From the NCBI GenBank assembly GCA_963842235.1, contig CAWJFT010000001.1:868001-932000 (forward strand): a stretch of DNA of 64,000 nt, given 5' to 3'. The position numbers and the translations under genes are program-made. Under the pieces are notes generated by a model. It saw nothing but the letters and a program-made list of their open reading frames with translations. It was not told the DNA's origin and did no database searches. Of this stretch, positions 7,796 through 14,862 are shown one piece after another (the first letter of the stretch is position 1; each line of letters begins with the position of its first letter). The DNA is from JACDAN01 sp963842235 (lineage in GTDB: Bacteria; Actinomycetota; Thermoleophilia; Gaiellales; Gaiellaceae).

Positions 7796-9537
7796 GCTGG
7801 CGCGACCGGGGAGCCGGCGAGCTACGAACGGAGCACGTCGGAGAGACTGTCACCCTCGCCGGCTGGGTCGCTCGCCGCCGGGACCACGGAGGCCTGATCT
7901 TCGTCGACCTGCGCGACCAGACCGGGATCGGACAGCTCGTCATCAACCCAGAGCGATCGCCGGAGGCGGCCGAGACGGCCCACGACATCCGCAACGAGTT
8001 CGTCATCCAGGCAAAGGGTGAAGTCGCCGCGCGCGCGCCGGAGGCCGTAAATCCCAGGCTGCCGACCGGGGAGGTGGAGGTCCAGGTCGACGAGCTGGAG
8101 GTCATCTCCCGCTCGACGCCGCTTCCCTTCCAGCTGGACGAGGAGAACGTCGACGAAACGCTGCGCTACCGGTACCGCTGGCTCGACCTCAGGCGCGAAC
8201 GCCTCCAGCGGAACATCCGCATTCGAGCCCAGCTGGTCTCGATCATCCGCGAGGAGATGGAGCGCGCCGGCTTCGTCGACATCGAGACCCCGATCATGGC
8301 CAAACCGACGCCCGAGGGCGCCCGCGACTTCCTCGTCCCGACGCGGCTCCAGCCGGGGAAGTTCTTCGCGCTGCCTCAGTCACCGCAGATCTACAAGCAG
8401 CTGCTCGTCATCTCCGGCTTCGAGCGCTACTACCAGATCGCCCGCTGCTTCCGGGACGAGGATCTCCGCGCCGACCGCCTGCAGGAGCTCACGCAGCTTG
8501 ACGTCGAGACGGCGTTTCCCGACCAGGAGTACATCTTCGAGCTGGCGGAGCGGATCGTCCAGCGGATCTGGCGGGAGACGATCGGGATCGAGCTCCAGAC
8601 GCCGTTCCGGCGGATGTCGTGGCAGGAAACCGAGCTTCGCTACGGGTCCGACAAGCCGGACCTGCGCTTCGGCCTCGAGATCCAGGACGCCACCGAGCTG
8701 ACGCGCGGCTCCGAGTTCGGCGTGTTCGCGAACGCCGAGGCGGTTCGCCACCTGAGCGTTCCGCGCGAGCTTTCGCGCGCCGAGATCCAGAAGCTCGAGG
8801 ACATGGCCAAGCCGTGGGGCGCGAAAGGGCTCGCCTACATCGTCTTCCGACAGGACGGCGAGGTCTCCTCGCCGATCGCGAAGTTCCTGAGCGAGCCCGA
8901 GCTCGAGGCCTTCCGTGAGCCCGGCACGACGGCGCTCTTCGTCGCCGATACACCGAAGCTCGTGAGCAAGGTGCTCGGGCTGCTCCGACTCCATCTCGGC
9001 CGCGAGCTCGACCTGATCGACCGGGACGCGTGGGAATTCCTCTGGGTCACACCGATGCCGCTCCTCGACTGGAGCGAGGAGGAGGGGCGCTGGACGGCGC
9101 AGCACCATCCTTTCACGCGCCCGGCCGACGACAGTCTGCCCCTCCTCGACAGCGATCCCGGGGCCGCGAGCGCCGTCGCGTACGACCTCGTCGGCAACGG
9201 GATCGAGCTGGCGGGCGGCTCGATCAGGATCCACGAACCGGACCTTCAGGCCCGCATGTTCGATTTCCTGGGGATCTCTCCCGAGGAGCAGCGCGCGAAG
9301 TTCGGCTTCCTGCTGGATGCGCTTGCCATGGGAGCGCCGCCGCACGGCGGAATCGCCTCGGGGATCGACCGGCTGACGATGGCTCTTCTCGACGAGCCTG
9401 TGATCCGGGACACGCTCGCGTTCCCGAAGAATCAGGCCGGGGTGGACCCGATGAGCGGCGCGCCGACGGAGGTGCCGGACGAGCAGTTGGCCGAGCTCGG
9501 CCTCCAGCTGAGATCTGCCGACCCGACTGGCAGTTAA
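7792..9537 (+). CDS. aspS: Aspartyl-tRNA synthetase, probably non-discriminating
   Basis: 581 residues of bacterial type: N-terminal OB-fold (GWVARRRDHGGLIFVDLRD), catalytic class II core with the bacterial GAD insertion, motif 2 ARCFRDEDLRADRQ-like, and motif 3 GIASGIDRLTM. The residue after RRRD in the anticodon-binding loop is His32. In characterised AspRSs a leucine here goes with strict tRNA-Asp recognition, while histidine goes with enzymes that also misacylate tRNA-Asn for repair by GatCAB. This enzyme is therefore probably non-discriminating, an inference from one position. The ATG at 7792 overlaps the hisS stop. Confidence 0.96.
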   Translation: MSWRDRGAGELRTEHVGETVTLAGWVARRRDHGGLIFVDLRDQTGIGQLVINPERSPEAAETAHDIRNEFVIQAKGEVAARAPEAVNPRLPTGEVEVQVDELEVISRSTPLPFQLDEENVDETLRYRYRWLDLRRERLQRNIRIRAQLVSIIREEMERAGFVDIETPIMAKPTPEGARDFLVPTRLQPGKFFALPQSPQIYKQLLVISGFERYYQIARCFRDEDLRADRLQELTQLDVETAFPDQEYIFELAERIVQRIWRETIGIELQTPFRRMSWQETELRYGSDKPDLRFGLEIQDATELTRGSEFGVFANAEAVRHLSVPRELSRAEIQKLEDMAKPWGAKGLAYIVFRQDGEVSSPIAKFLSEPELEAFREPGTTALFVADTPKLVSKVLGLLRLHLGRELDLIDRDAWEFLWVTPMPLLDWSEEEGRWTAQHHPFTRPADDSLPLLDSDPGAASAVAYDLVGNGIELAGGSIRIHEPDLQARMFDFLGISPEEQRAKFGFLLDALAMGAPPHGGIASGIDRLTMALLDEPVIRDTLAFPKNQAGVDPMSGAPTEVPDEQLAELGLQLRSADPTGS

Positions 9538-9549
9538 CGTGTCTTCCCG

Positions 9550-9855
9550 GTGCAGGGAGGAATCGGCCGCAGATTCGTTCTCGAGGTCGCGTTTCTGGTC
9601 GCCCTGGCGATCGGCGTGGCCGTCGCCGACCTCAGCGCGACGACGATCGTGCTCGTGATGGCGCTCGGGTGGCTGCTCGTGTGCCTGTTCGAGCTGGCTG
9701 TCTGGGCGGAAGGCCCGCGCTTTCCGATCGTCCACCGGCAAGCGCAGATCGAGGAGCCGCCGGCGGAGAAGCCGGCCGAGGTCACGGAGATCCGCGAGGC
9801 CGAGCCCAAGCGCCGCGGCCGGTTCTGGCGCCGCCGCCGCGCGGTGAGCGGCTAA
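9550..9855 (+). CDS. Small membrane protein with basic tail
   Basis: 101 residues from GTG 9550. A hydrophobic N-terminal half makes two helices (about residues 10-27 and 30-50), followed by a Pro/Glu linker and a strongly basic end (KRRGRFWRRRRAVSG). I do not recognise it. It lies just after aspS and before the RlpA-like gene in the same direction. It could anchor a complex to the membrane, but no role can be assigned. Confidence 0.65.
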   Translation: MQGGIGRRFVLEVAFLVALAIGVAVADLSATTIVLVMALGWLLVCLFELAVWAEGPRFPIVHRQAQIEEPPAEKPAEVTEIREAEPKRRGRFWRRRRAVSG

Positions 9856-9860
9856 GGCTT

Positions 9861-10286
9861 GTGAGCGCGGCGCTCGCCCAGCGGCTGATTCTCCTCAGCG
9901 CGGCCGCACTGACGGCCGTCGTCGTGTCGCTCGCCGTCTCGGCACGCCTGGACGACGCCGGAGCCTCGTCCGACCTCCCGAAGGCCGTGCCCGCGCCCGG
10001 CGGCGGGTGGTTCGAAGCTCGAGCCGGGCTCGAGTCGCCGAGCGCGTACGGCCAGCCGACGGCGTGCGGCCACGTCCTCGAGCGCGAAACGCTCGGCGTG
10101 TCGCATCCGGTGCTCGTGTGCGGCGCGAAGATCTACATCGGCCGCGGAAACACGGTCGTCCTGACCCAGGTCGTCTCCCGCGGCCCGACGAGCGCCTCGG
10201 TGCAGTTCGGCCTGACGGAGTCGCTTGCCCGCAAGCTCGGCGTCCACGGGCCGACGACCGTCCGCTGGCGCTTCGCTGAGCAGTAA
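9861..10286 (+). CDS. Secreted RlpA-like double-psi beta-barrel protein
   Basis: 141 residues from GTG 9861. The frame is open further upstream but only as a shadow of aspS. An N-terminal hydrophobic segment (residues 8-25, LILLSAAALTAVVVSLAV) is a signal anchor. The rest matches the RlpA barrel: ACGHVLERETLGVSHPVLVCG, a KIYIGRGNTVV strand, the VVSRGP motif, and FGLTESLARKLG. Family members act on peptidoglycan or bind glycan strands at division sites; the catalytic aspartate expected in the D-R-G-P motif is replaced (SRGP), so it may be a non-catalytic binding protein. The TAA stop doubles as part of the putative 6S RNA promoter. Confidence 0.75.
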   Translation: MSAALAQRLILLSAAALTAVVVSLAVSARLDDAGASSDLPKAVPAPGGGWFEARAGLESPSAYGQPTACGHVLERETLGVSHPVLVCGAKIYIGRGNTVVLTQVVSRGPTSASVQFGLTESLARKLGVHGPTTVRWRFAEQ

Positions 10287-10289
10287 GCT
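10284..10289 (+). promoter_or_regulatory. -10 box of the 6S RNA candidate
   Basis: TAAGCT, overlapping the stop codon of the upstream gene; it would start transcription near 10296-10298. No clear -35 hexamer is visible. Confidence 0.4.
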
Positions 10290-10296
10290 CTGAGCG

Positions 10297-10448
10297 CTCG
10301 ACCCTGTGCGTGGCCTTGCGTACTAACGTGAACCAACACACACGTAAAGGGAGCACGGGTCCGGAACGGCCCTAGGCCGGGACGGCTCGGCACCCACCTG
10401 GCAACGCCAGGTTCGCAATGCGTGGGGCTTCATCGGCAGGGTGGATTA
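10297..10448 (+). ncRNA. ssrS: 6S RNA candidate
   Basis: A non-coding stretch folds into the 6S layout. A closing stem forms from ACCCTG (10301-10306) with CAGGGT (10437-10442), continuing as 10313-10322 against 10419-10428. A large bubble follows whose 5' side (10323-10347) is unpaired and whose 3' side carries the small hairpin CCTGGC-AAC-GCCAGG (10397-10411). Beyond it is a long interrupted terminal stem, GGGAGCACGGGTCC against GGACGGCTCGGCACCC, capped by CGGCCCTAGGCCG. The GGCACCCACCTGG segment resembles the 3' side of known 6S RNAs from memory. 6S RNA mimics an open promoter and sequesters sigma-70-type RNA polymerase. An intrinsic terminator follows directly. A covariance search would decide. 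Confidence 0.65.
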
Positions 10449-10451
10449 CTC

Positions 10452-10489
10452 GCAGCCCCGGCTTCCGCCGGGGTTGCGATTTCTTTGGG
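10452..10489 (+). terminator. Intrinsic terminator of the 6S RNA candidate
   Basis: 10-bp stem GCAGCCCCGG / CCGGGGTTGC with a 6-base loop, followed by GATTTCTTT. It closes off the RNA just before the mnmA promoter. Confidence 0.85.
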
Positions 10490-10490
10490 C

Positions 10491-10496
10491 TACCGT
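10491..10496 (+). promoter_or_regulatory. mnmA leaderless -10 box
   Basis: TACCGT, 6 bases before GTG 10503. It supports the shorter mnmA start rather than an upstream start inside the terminator. Confidence 0.6.
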
Positions 10497-10502
10497 GATC
10501 TC

Positions 10503-11762
10503 GTGATCGAGGTCGTTGGAGATTCTTCGCGCGGCGGTGAATGGCGCCTGGTCCGCCTGACGGTGGACCGGGGCCGAATCGTCAGCGCGGACGCCGAGGG
10601 GCTCGAGGGTCCGCTGGAGGGTCTGACGCTCCTCGAGGCCGCGTCGGTCGGCGGCGACGAGCTCGGGGTCGATGCTCTGGCCAATGCCATCGGCCCGATC
10701 TTCCGCGCCCCGCCCGACCCCGAGCGGGTGGCCGTGGCGATGAGCGGAGGAGTGGACAGCGCGGTGGCGCTGCTCCGTGCCGGGCCGAAGGCGGTGGGAG
10801 TGACGCTTCGGCTCTGGCTCGATCCCGAAGGCCCCGACACGGAGCGCGCGTGCTGCTCGCCCGAGTCGGTTCTGGCCGCCCGGCGCACCTGCCATTCACT
10901 TGGGATCCCCCATGTGACGCTCGATGCCCGCGAAGATTTCCTCCGTGCCATCGTCGAGCCCTTCGTCCGCGGCTACGAGCGCGGCGAGACGCCGAACCCG
11001 TGTATCAGCTGCAACGGCTTCTTCCGCTTCGGTCGCCTCCTTGCGTTCGCCAAGGAGGCCGGCGCCGCGCGGCTCGTGACCGGCCACTACGCGCGGATCG
11101 TCCGCCACCGCGGCCGGCTGCTCCTGGCGCGAGGCGCCGATCCGGAGAAGGATCAGTCGTACATGCTCGCGCGCCTGGATCCGCGCGTCCTCGACCGCAT
11201 CTCCTTCCCGCTCGGCGACCAGGGCAAGGACGAGACGCGCGCCGAGGCCGCCCGCGCGGGCCTCGAGGTCGCAGGCCGGGCGGAGAGCCAGGAGGCGTGC
11301 TTCCTGGGCGGCGACGACTACCGCGCGTTTCTCCGCCGCCGCGGGGTCGAGTCGAGCCCGGGGGAGATCCTCGACGAAGCGGGCCGCGTGCTCGGCCACC
11401 ACGACGGCTTCTGGGCATTCACGCCCGGGCAGCGCAAGGGGCTCGGCGTCGCCACAGGAACGCCCGTGTACGCCCTCAAGACGCTTCCGCAGCGGAATGC
11501 GGTCGTCGTCGGCCCGCGCGAGGCGCTCGCGCGCGGGACGGTTCGCGCCGCGGGCAGGCTCTTCGTGGACGTCGAGCGCGCCGACGTGAAGCTCCGCTAC
11601 CGCTCGCCGGCCGTGAAGGGATCCGTGGAGCCCGTCTCCCGGGGTTTCCGTGTCCGCCTCGACGAGCCGGCGTTCGGCGTGGCGACCGGACAGGCGGCGG
11701 TGCTGTACGAACGGGATGTCGTCGTCGGAGCCGGCCGGGTGGTCTCGGCGCGCACCGGTTAG
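10503..11762 (+). CDS. mnmA: tRNA 2-thiouridylase MnmA with an extra N-terminal domain
   Basis: Thiolates U34 of tRNA-Lys, Glu and Gln. 419 residues, about 55 longer than E. coli MnmA. The PP-loop SGGVDSAVAL is at residues 81-90, preceded by some 72 residues not found in the ordinary enzyme (a small alpha/beta domain with GRIVSADAEG and TLLEAASVGGDELGVDAL, loosely like a cysteine-free NifU/IscU fold). The core has NPCISCNGFFRFG, a CxxC, plus the catalytic cysteine in ESQEACFLG; this CxxC + C arrangement marks enzymes thought to carry an iron-sulfur cluster. The start is chosen by the -10 box. It stands alone between the 6S RNA and the sigma operon. Confidence 0.92.
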   Translation: MIEVVGDSSRGGEWRLVRLTVDRGRIVSADAEGLEGPLEGLTLLEAASVGGDELGVDALANAIGPIFRAPPDPERVAVAMSGGVDSAVALLRAGPKAVGVTLRLWLDPEGPDTERACCSPESVLAARRTCHSLGIPHVTLDAREDFLRAIVEPFVRGYERGETPNPCISCNGFFRFGRLLAFAKEAGAARLVTGHYARIVRHRGRLLLARGADPEKDQSYMLARLDPRVLDRISFPLGDQGKDETRAEAARAGLEVAGRAESQEACFLGGDDYRAFLRRRGVESSPGEILDEAGRVLGHHDGFWAFTPGQRKGLGVATGTPVYALKTLPQRNAVVVGPREALARGTVRAAGRLFVDVERADVKLRYRSPAVKGSVEPVSRGFRVRLDEPAFGVATGQAAVLYERDVVVGAGRVVSARTG

Positions 11763-11799
11763 CGTCGTCCGGCAGTTGAACAGGATGGGAGCCGCCGCC

Positions 11800-12174
11800 A
11801 TGACCGACCAGATCACCCTCACGATGCCGCGGGAGCGCGCGTTCTTCGGCGTTGCCAGGCTCGTGCTCGCTGGCCTCGCGACGCGGCTCGATGTCACCGT
11901 CGACCACCTCGAAGATCTCGAGCTCGCCCTAGACGCGCTCCTCGAGCGCCGCGGCGGCCCGCCGGAGGTCACCGTCACCCTCGGCGTCCAGGGCGACGAG
12001 CTCCAGGCTTCGGTGGGGCCGTTCACCGACGGTGGGCTGCGCGACGAGCTGCAGGGTGAGCCGGCGGAGGCGCTTTCACTTCGACGTCTCCTCGATGCCG
12101 TCGTCGACCACTACGAGGTCGTCGACCGCGACGGCGGAGCGTGGGTCGACCTCAGCAAGCGCTTCGTCCAGTGA
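11800..12174 (+). CDS. Anti-sigma factor (RsbW-like, degenerate)
   Basis: 124 residues from ATG 11800. The overall pattern (LTMPRERAFFGVARLVLAGLATRLDVTVDHLEDLELALDALLE) is that of HATPase anti-sigma kinases of the RsbW/SpoIIAB group, and the gene overlaps the start of a SigB/F-type sigma factor, the usual pairing. The canonical N-box asparagine and the glycine-rich ATP lid of active kinases are not visible (ALDALLERRGG where ALSEALTNAVRH would be expected). It may bind the sigma factor without phosphorylating an antagonist. The link to the sigma factor comes from position and similarity. Confidence 0.75.
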   Translation: MTDQITLTMPRERAFFGVARLVLAGLATRLDVTVDHLEDLELALDALLERRGGPPEVTVTLGVQGDELQASVGPFTDGGLRDELQGEPAEALSLRRLLDAVVDHYEVVDRDGGAWVDLSKRFVQ

Positions 12175-12926
12175 TGACGCAGACCGAGGACAAGCAGCTC
12201 CTGCGCCGGTACCACCAGGAGGGCGACCTCCAGGCCCGCGAGCAGCTGATCGAGCGCTACATGTCGCTTGTGCGCTCGCTCGCGAGGCGCTACGCGTATC
12301 GCGGCGAGCAGCTGGACGACCTCGTCCAGATCGGGGCGATCGGACTGATCAAGGCGATCGACCGCTTCGACCTCGAGCGCGGCGTCGAGCTCACGACCTA
12401 CGCCACGCCGAACATCATCGGCGAGATCAAGCGGCATTTCCGCGACAAGGGCTGGTCGGTGCGCGTGCCGCGCGGGCTCCAGGAGCTGAACGTGCAGATC
12501 TCCAAGCTCGTGGAGCAGCTGACGGTCCAATTCGGACGCTCGCCCACGATCCCCGAGCTGGCCGAGGCCGCCGGCGTCGAGGAGGAAGCAGTCCTGGAGG
12601 CGCTCGAGAGCGGCCGCGCCTACAGCTCCGTGTCGCTGTCGCCCGGCGGCGGCTCGGACGAGGACGGCGAGCTCGACCCGCTCGAGTCTCTCGGCACCGA
12701 GGAGCACGAGTACGAGATCTCGGAGGATCGCGCGGTTCTGGCGCCGGGCTTCAAGGTGCTCGACGAGCGGGAGCGGCAGATCTTGCACCTGCGCTTCTTC
12801 CGCGGACTGACCCAGTCGCAAATCGCCGAGCAGGTCGGCATTTCGCAGATGCACGTCTCGCGGCTCATCCGGCGCTCGCTGGAGAAGATCCGCCAGGAGA
12901 TCGCCGAGGAGCCCGAGGTTGCCTAG
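12174..12926 (+). CDS. SigB/SigF-family RNA polymerase sigma factor
   Basis: 250 residues from ATG 12174 (GTG 12171 is possible in the same frame). Regions are in order: sigma 2 (YMSLVRSLARRYAYRGEQ, DDLVQIGAIGLIKAIDRFD), sigma 3 (RVPRGLQELNVQISK, GRSPTIPELAEAAGV), an acidic spacer, and sigma 4 with a clear helix-turn-helix (LTQSQIAEQVGISQMHVSRLIRR). This alternative sigma factor normally drives a general stress or development regulon and is held inactive by its partner anti-sigma protein, here the overlapping upstream gene. No anti-anti-sigma gene is nearby. Confidence 0.93.
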   Translation: MTQTEDKQLLRRYHQEGDLQAREQLIERYMSLVRSLARRYAYRGEQLDDLVQIGAIGLIKAIDRFDLERGVELTTYATPNIIGEIKRHFRDKGWSVRVPRGLQELNVQISKLVEQLTVQFGRSPTIPELAEAAGVEEEAVLEALESGRAYSSVSLSPGGGSDEDGELDPLESLGTEEHEYEISEDRAVLAPGFKVLDERERQILHLRFFRGLTQSQIAEQVGISQMHVSRLIRRSLEKIRQEIAEEPEVA

Positions 12927-12937
12927 CTAAACCTCGG
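12913..12937. terminator. Hairpin between convergent genes
   Basis: Inverted repeat CCGAGGTT / AACCTCGG (8 bp, 9-base loop) spanning the stop codons of the sigma gene and the convergent gene. No T tract, so its function as a terminator is uncertain. Confidence 0.45.
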
Positions 12938-14831
12938 CTGGAAGCCGGGCGGGCGCCTCGGCGGCCGGAGCCAAACGCTCGCGAACGAGCGTGTCGTAGT
13001 AGACGTACGTCGTCGTCAGTCCGACGAAGGGCATCGCGACGGCGTAGATGAGCCCGGCGATGATGTTGACGAGCGCGACCGGCGTGCCCGGGATGAAGAG
13101 GAGCAGCGCGCCCAGCAGCGGTCCGGCGATGATCGCGAGCGCGGCGGCGGCCACCACGAGCGTGCCCACCTTGAACCACTGGTGTCGGACGAGGGAACCG
13201 CTGCGGCGGAGCACGCTGCTCCAGGAGTGACGGTCCTCGAGCTCTGCCACGGGGACGATCAGGGCCCACCGGACGACCAGCCACACGGCGATCGGGATCA
13301 GGAAGATCGAGAGGCTGAGGAGCGTCACGACGGCAACGGCGACGGCGAGGCCGCCGAGCAGTGGGCGGATGCTGTCCAGCGAGAGCCGGTAGGAGCTCAC
13401 GAAGCCGATCTCTCGTCCGCCGTCGATTTCGGCGACCGCGCGGGAGGTTGCCGCCTGCACGAGTGCCAGGCCCAGGAGCGTCAGGACGGTCCCGATGGCG
13501 ACCGCGAGCCCGACCCGGAAGCCGCCGCTTTGTGCGTCGGGCGAAATGCCGGCGATCGCCGTCGCACTGAAGAGGAGCGCCTGCAGTAGCGTGACGGCGA
13601 GGGCAATCGGGATCGTCACGAGCCCGATGCCCAGGAAGAGGAGCGGCCGCGATGCGTACATCCGCGCGGCAGCCGTGAGCGTCTGCCCCCACGAGCGCCG
13701 GCGTGCGACGGCGAGCGGCGTCGTCGGGCGCCACGTCGTGCGCCTGACCGCTGCGATGAGGAGCACCACGAACGCGGCGAGCGCCGCGATCACCCAGCCA
13801 GGGTTCTCCTCGAGCCTGAGGACAACGTTGGAGCCAGAGGCGACGGCGTCGCAGAAGAAATCCGTCGCGCTTGTCCCCAATGCGCCGCCCGCGGGAATCG
13901 CGACGCTGCGATCGCGCCAGTCCTCCGCCCAGGTGACGGGCTCGGTCCATTGCGACTTCAGGTTCGGCCCGGTGGGGCCGTTCAGGAACGCGCGTCGCCG
14001 CTCACCCCAGCGTCCTTCGTAGGCGATCCACGGGAACGCGTTCCTGGCCGCCGCCGGATCGCTCGGAATCGTGTGGACGACGGGGCGCAGCTCGCGGCTC
14101 GGGCCCGTGGTGTCGTCGCATCCGACTCCCTCGTCCGCGGAGCGGCCGATGTAGAGCGCGTCGTCATAGAAGTTGGCGTGCGAGCCGGCGGCCGGATACA
14201 CCACCGGATGGGTGCCGTCGACGCGCTCGAGCTTGTCGTCGTCCCAGGCGGCCTTCTCGGCGCCCTCGTGCTGGCTGTATCCGATCTCGAGCGGCTGCTG
14301 GCCGAGCGCCTCGTCGGGGCTCGAGGCGGCGAAGACGAGCTGGACCATCTCCCAGTCGCCCTCGTGGTTGTTGTTCCAGTCGTTGAACGGATAGAAGATC
14401 CAGTACTGCAGGGCGAGCCGGTCCGGATACGCCGGCTCCGTTGCCACGTGGGCATAGACCGCCGGCTGCTTGCCCTGGGTGATCCGTCGCGCCCACCGTT
14501 CGTAGTCGCAACCTGGGTTGAGCGCGTCGCCCGGAAAGTCGAGGTTGTACTCGAAGAGGCCTTTCCCGAGGTCGGCCGCGGTCGGCGCGATCTTGACGAG
14601 GTCGTTCTCCGTCCAAGGCCCACGCAAGGAGACGGTGTCCTGGCCGAAGATCGCGTCGATGTCGATCGGCTCGTACGGCTCGCCGGGCCCGCACTCCTCC
14701 TTCTGCTCGACCAGGCGAACGACAGGTGCATAGCGCTGGGCGAGCTCCTCCTCGGACTGCGCGTGCACAACGGCGGGGAGGCTCAACGCGCCGACGGCGA
14801 CAAGCGCCGCGCTCGCGAGGCCGCGAAGCAT
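12927..14831 (-). CDS. Secreted Vps62-like domain fused to a multi-pass membrane domain
   Basis: 634 residues. Residues 1-24 are a signal peptide (ALVAVGALSLPAVVHA). Residues 30-330 resemble the Vps62/DUF946 family, with the signature NNNHEGDWEMVQ at 153-164 and YPAAGSHANFY. After about residue 355 come about six hydrophobic helices (WVIAALAAFVVLLIAAV, LLFLGIGLVTIPIALAV and others) resembling the membrane domains attached to some glycerophosphodiesterases. It is presumably an envelope protein; no enzymatic role is established for this family. Its minus-strand -10 box TAGTCT (14838-14843) lies 6 bases before ATG 14831. Confidence 0.75.
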   Translation of the reverse strand: MLRGLASAALVAVGALSLPAVVHAQSEEELAQRYAPVVRLVEQKEECGPGEPYEPIDIDAIFGQDTVSLRGPWTENDLVKIAPTAADLGKGLFEYNLDFPGDALNPGCDYERWARRITQGKQPAVYAHVATEPAYPDRLALQYWIFYPFNDWNNNHEGDWEMVQLVFAASSPDEALGQQPLEIGYSQHEGAEKAAWDDDKLERVDGTHPVVYPAAGSHANFYDDALYIGRSADEGVGCDDTTGPSRELRPVVHTIPSDPAAARNAFPWIAYEGRWGERRRAFLNGPTGPNLKSQWTEPVTWAEDWRDRSVAIPAGGALGTSATDFFCDAVASGSNVVLRLEENPGWVIAALAAFVVLLIAAVRRTTWRPTTPLAVARRRSWGQTLTAAARMYASRPLLFLGIGLVTIPIALAVTLLQALLFSATAIAGISPDAQSGGFRVGLAVAIGTVLTLLGLALVQAATSRAVAEIDGGREIGFVSSYRLSLDSIRPLLGGLAVAVAVVTLLSLSIFLIPIAVWLVVRWALIVPVAELEDRHSWSSVLRRSGSLVRHQWFKVGTLVVAAAALAIIAGPLLGALLLFIPGTPVALVNIIAGLIYAVAMPFVGLTTTYVYYDTLVRERLAPAAEAPARLPAEV

Positions 14832-14837
14832 CCCGAG

Positions 14838-14853
14838 AGACTAAGCCTAGAAT
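14838..14853. promoter_or_regulatory. Back-to-back leaderless -10 boxes
   Basis: Minus strand TAGTCT (14838-14843) serves the gene ending at 12927; plus strand TAGAAT (14848-14853) is 9 bases before the alaS ATG. The two boxes are separate but adjacent. Confidence 0.55.
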
Positions 14854-14862
14854 CGAAGCGAT

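Noticed and set aside
10297..10489. SRP RNA, tmRNA or RNase P RNA
   Set aside because: It lacks the SRP tetraloop segment (GGAAGGAAGCAGCC-like), the tRNA-like CCA end of tmRNA and the conserved P4 sequence of RNase P.
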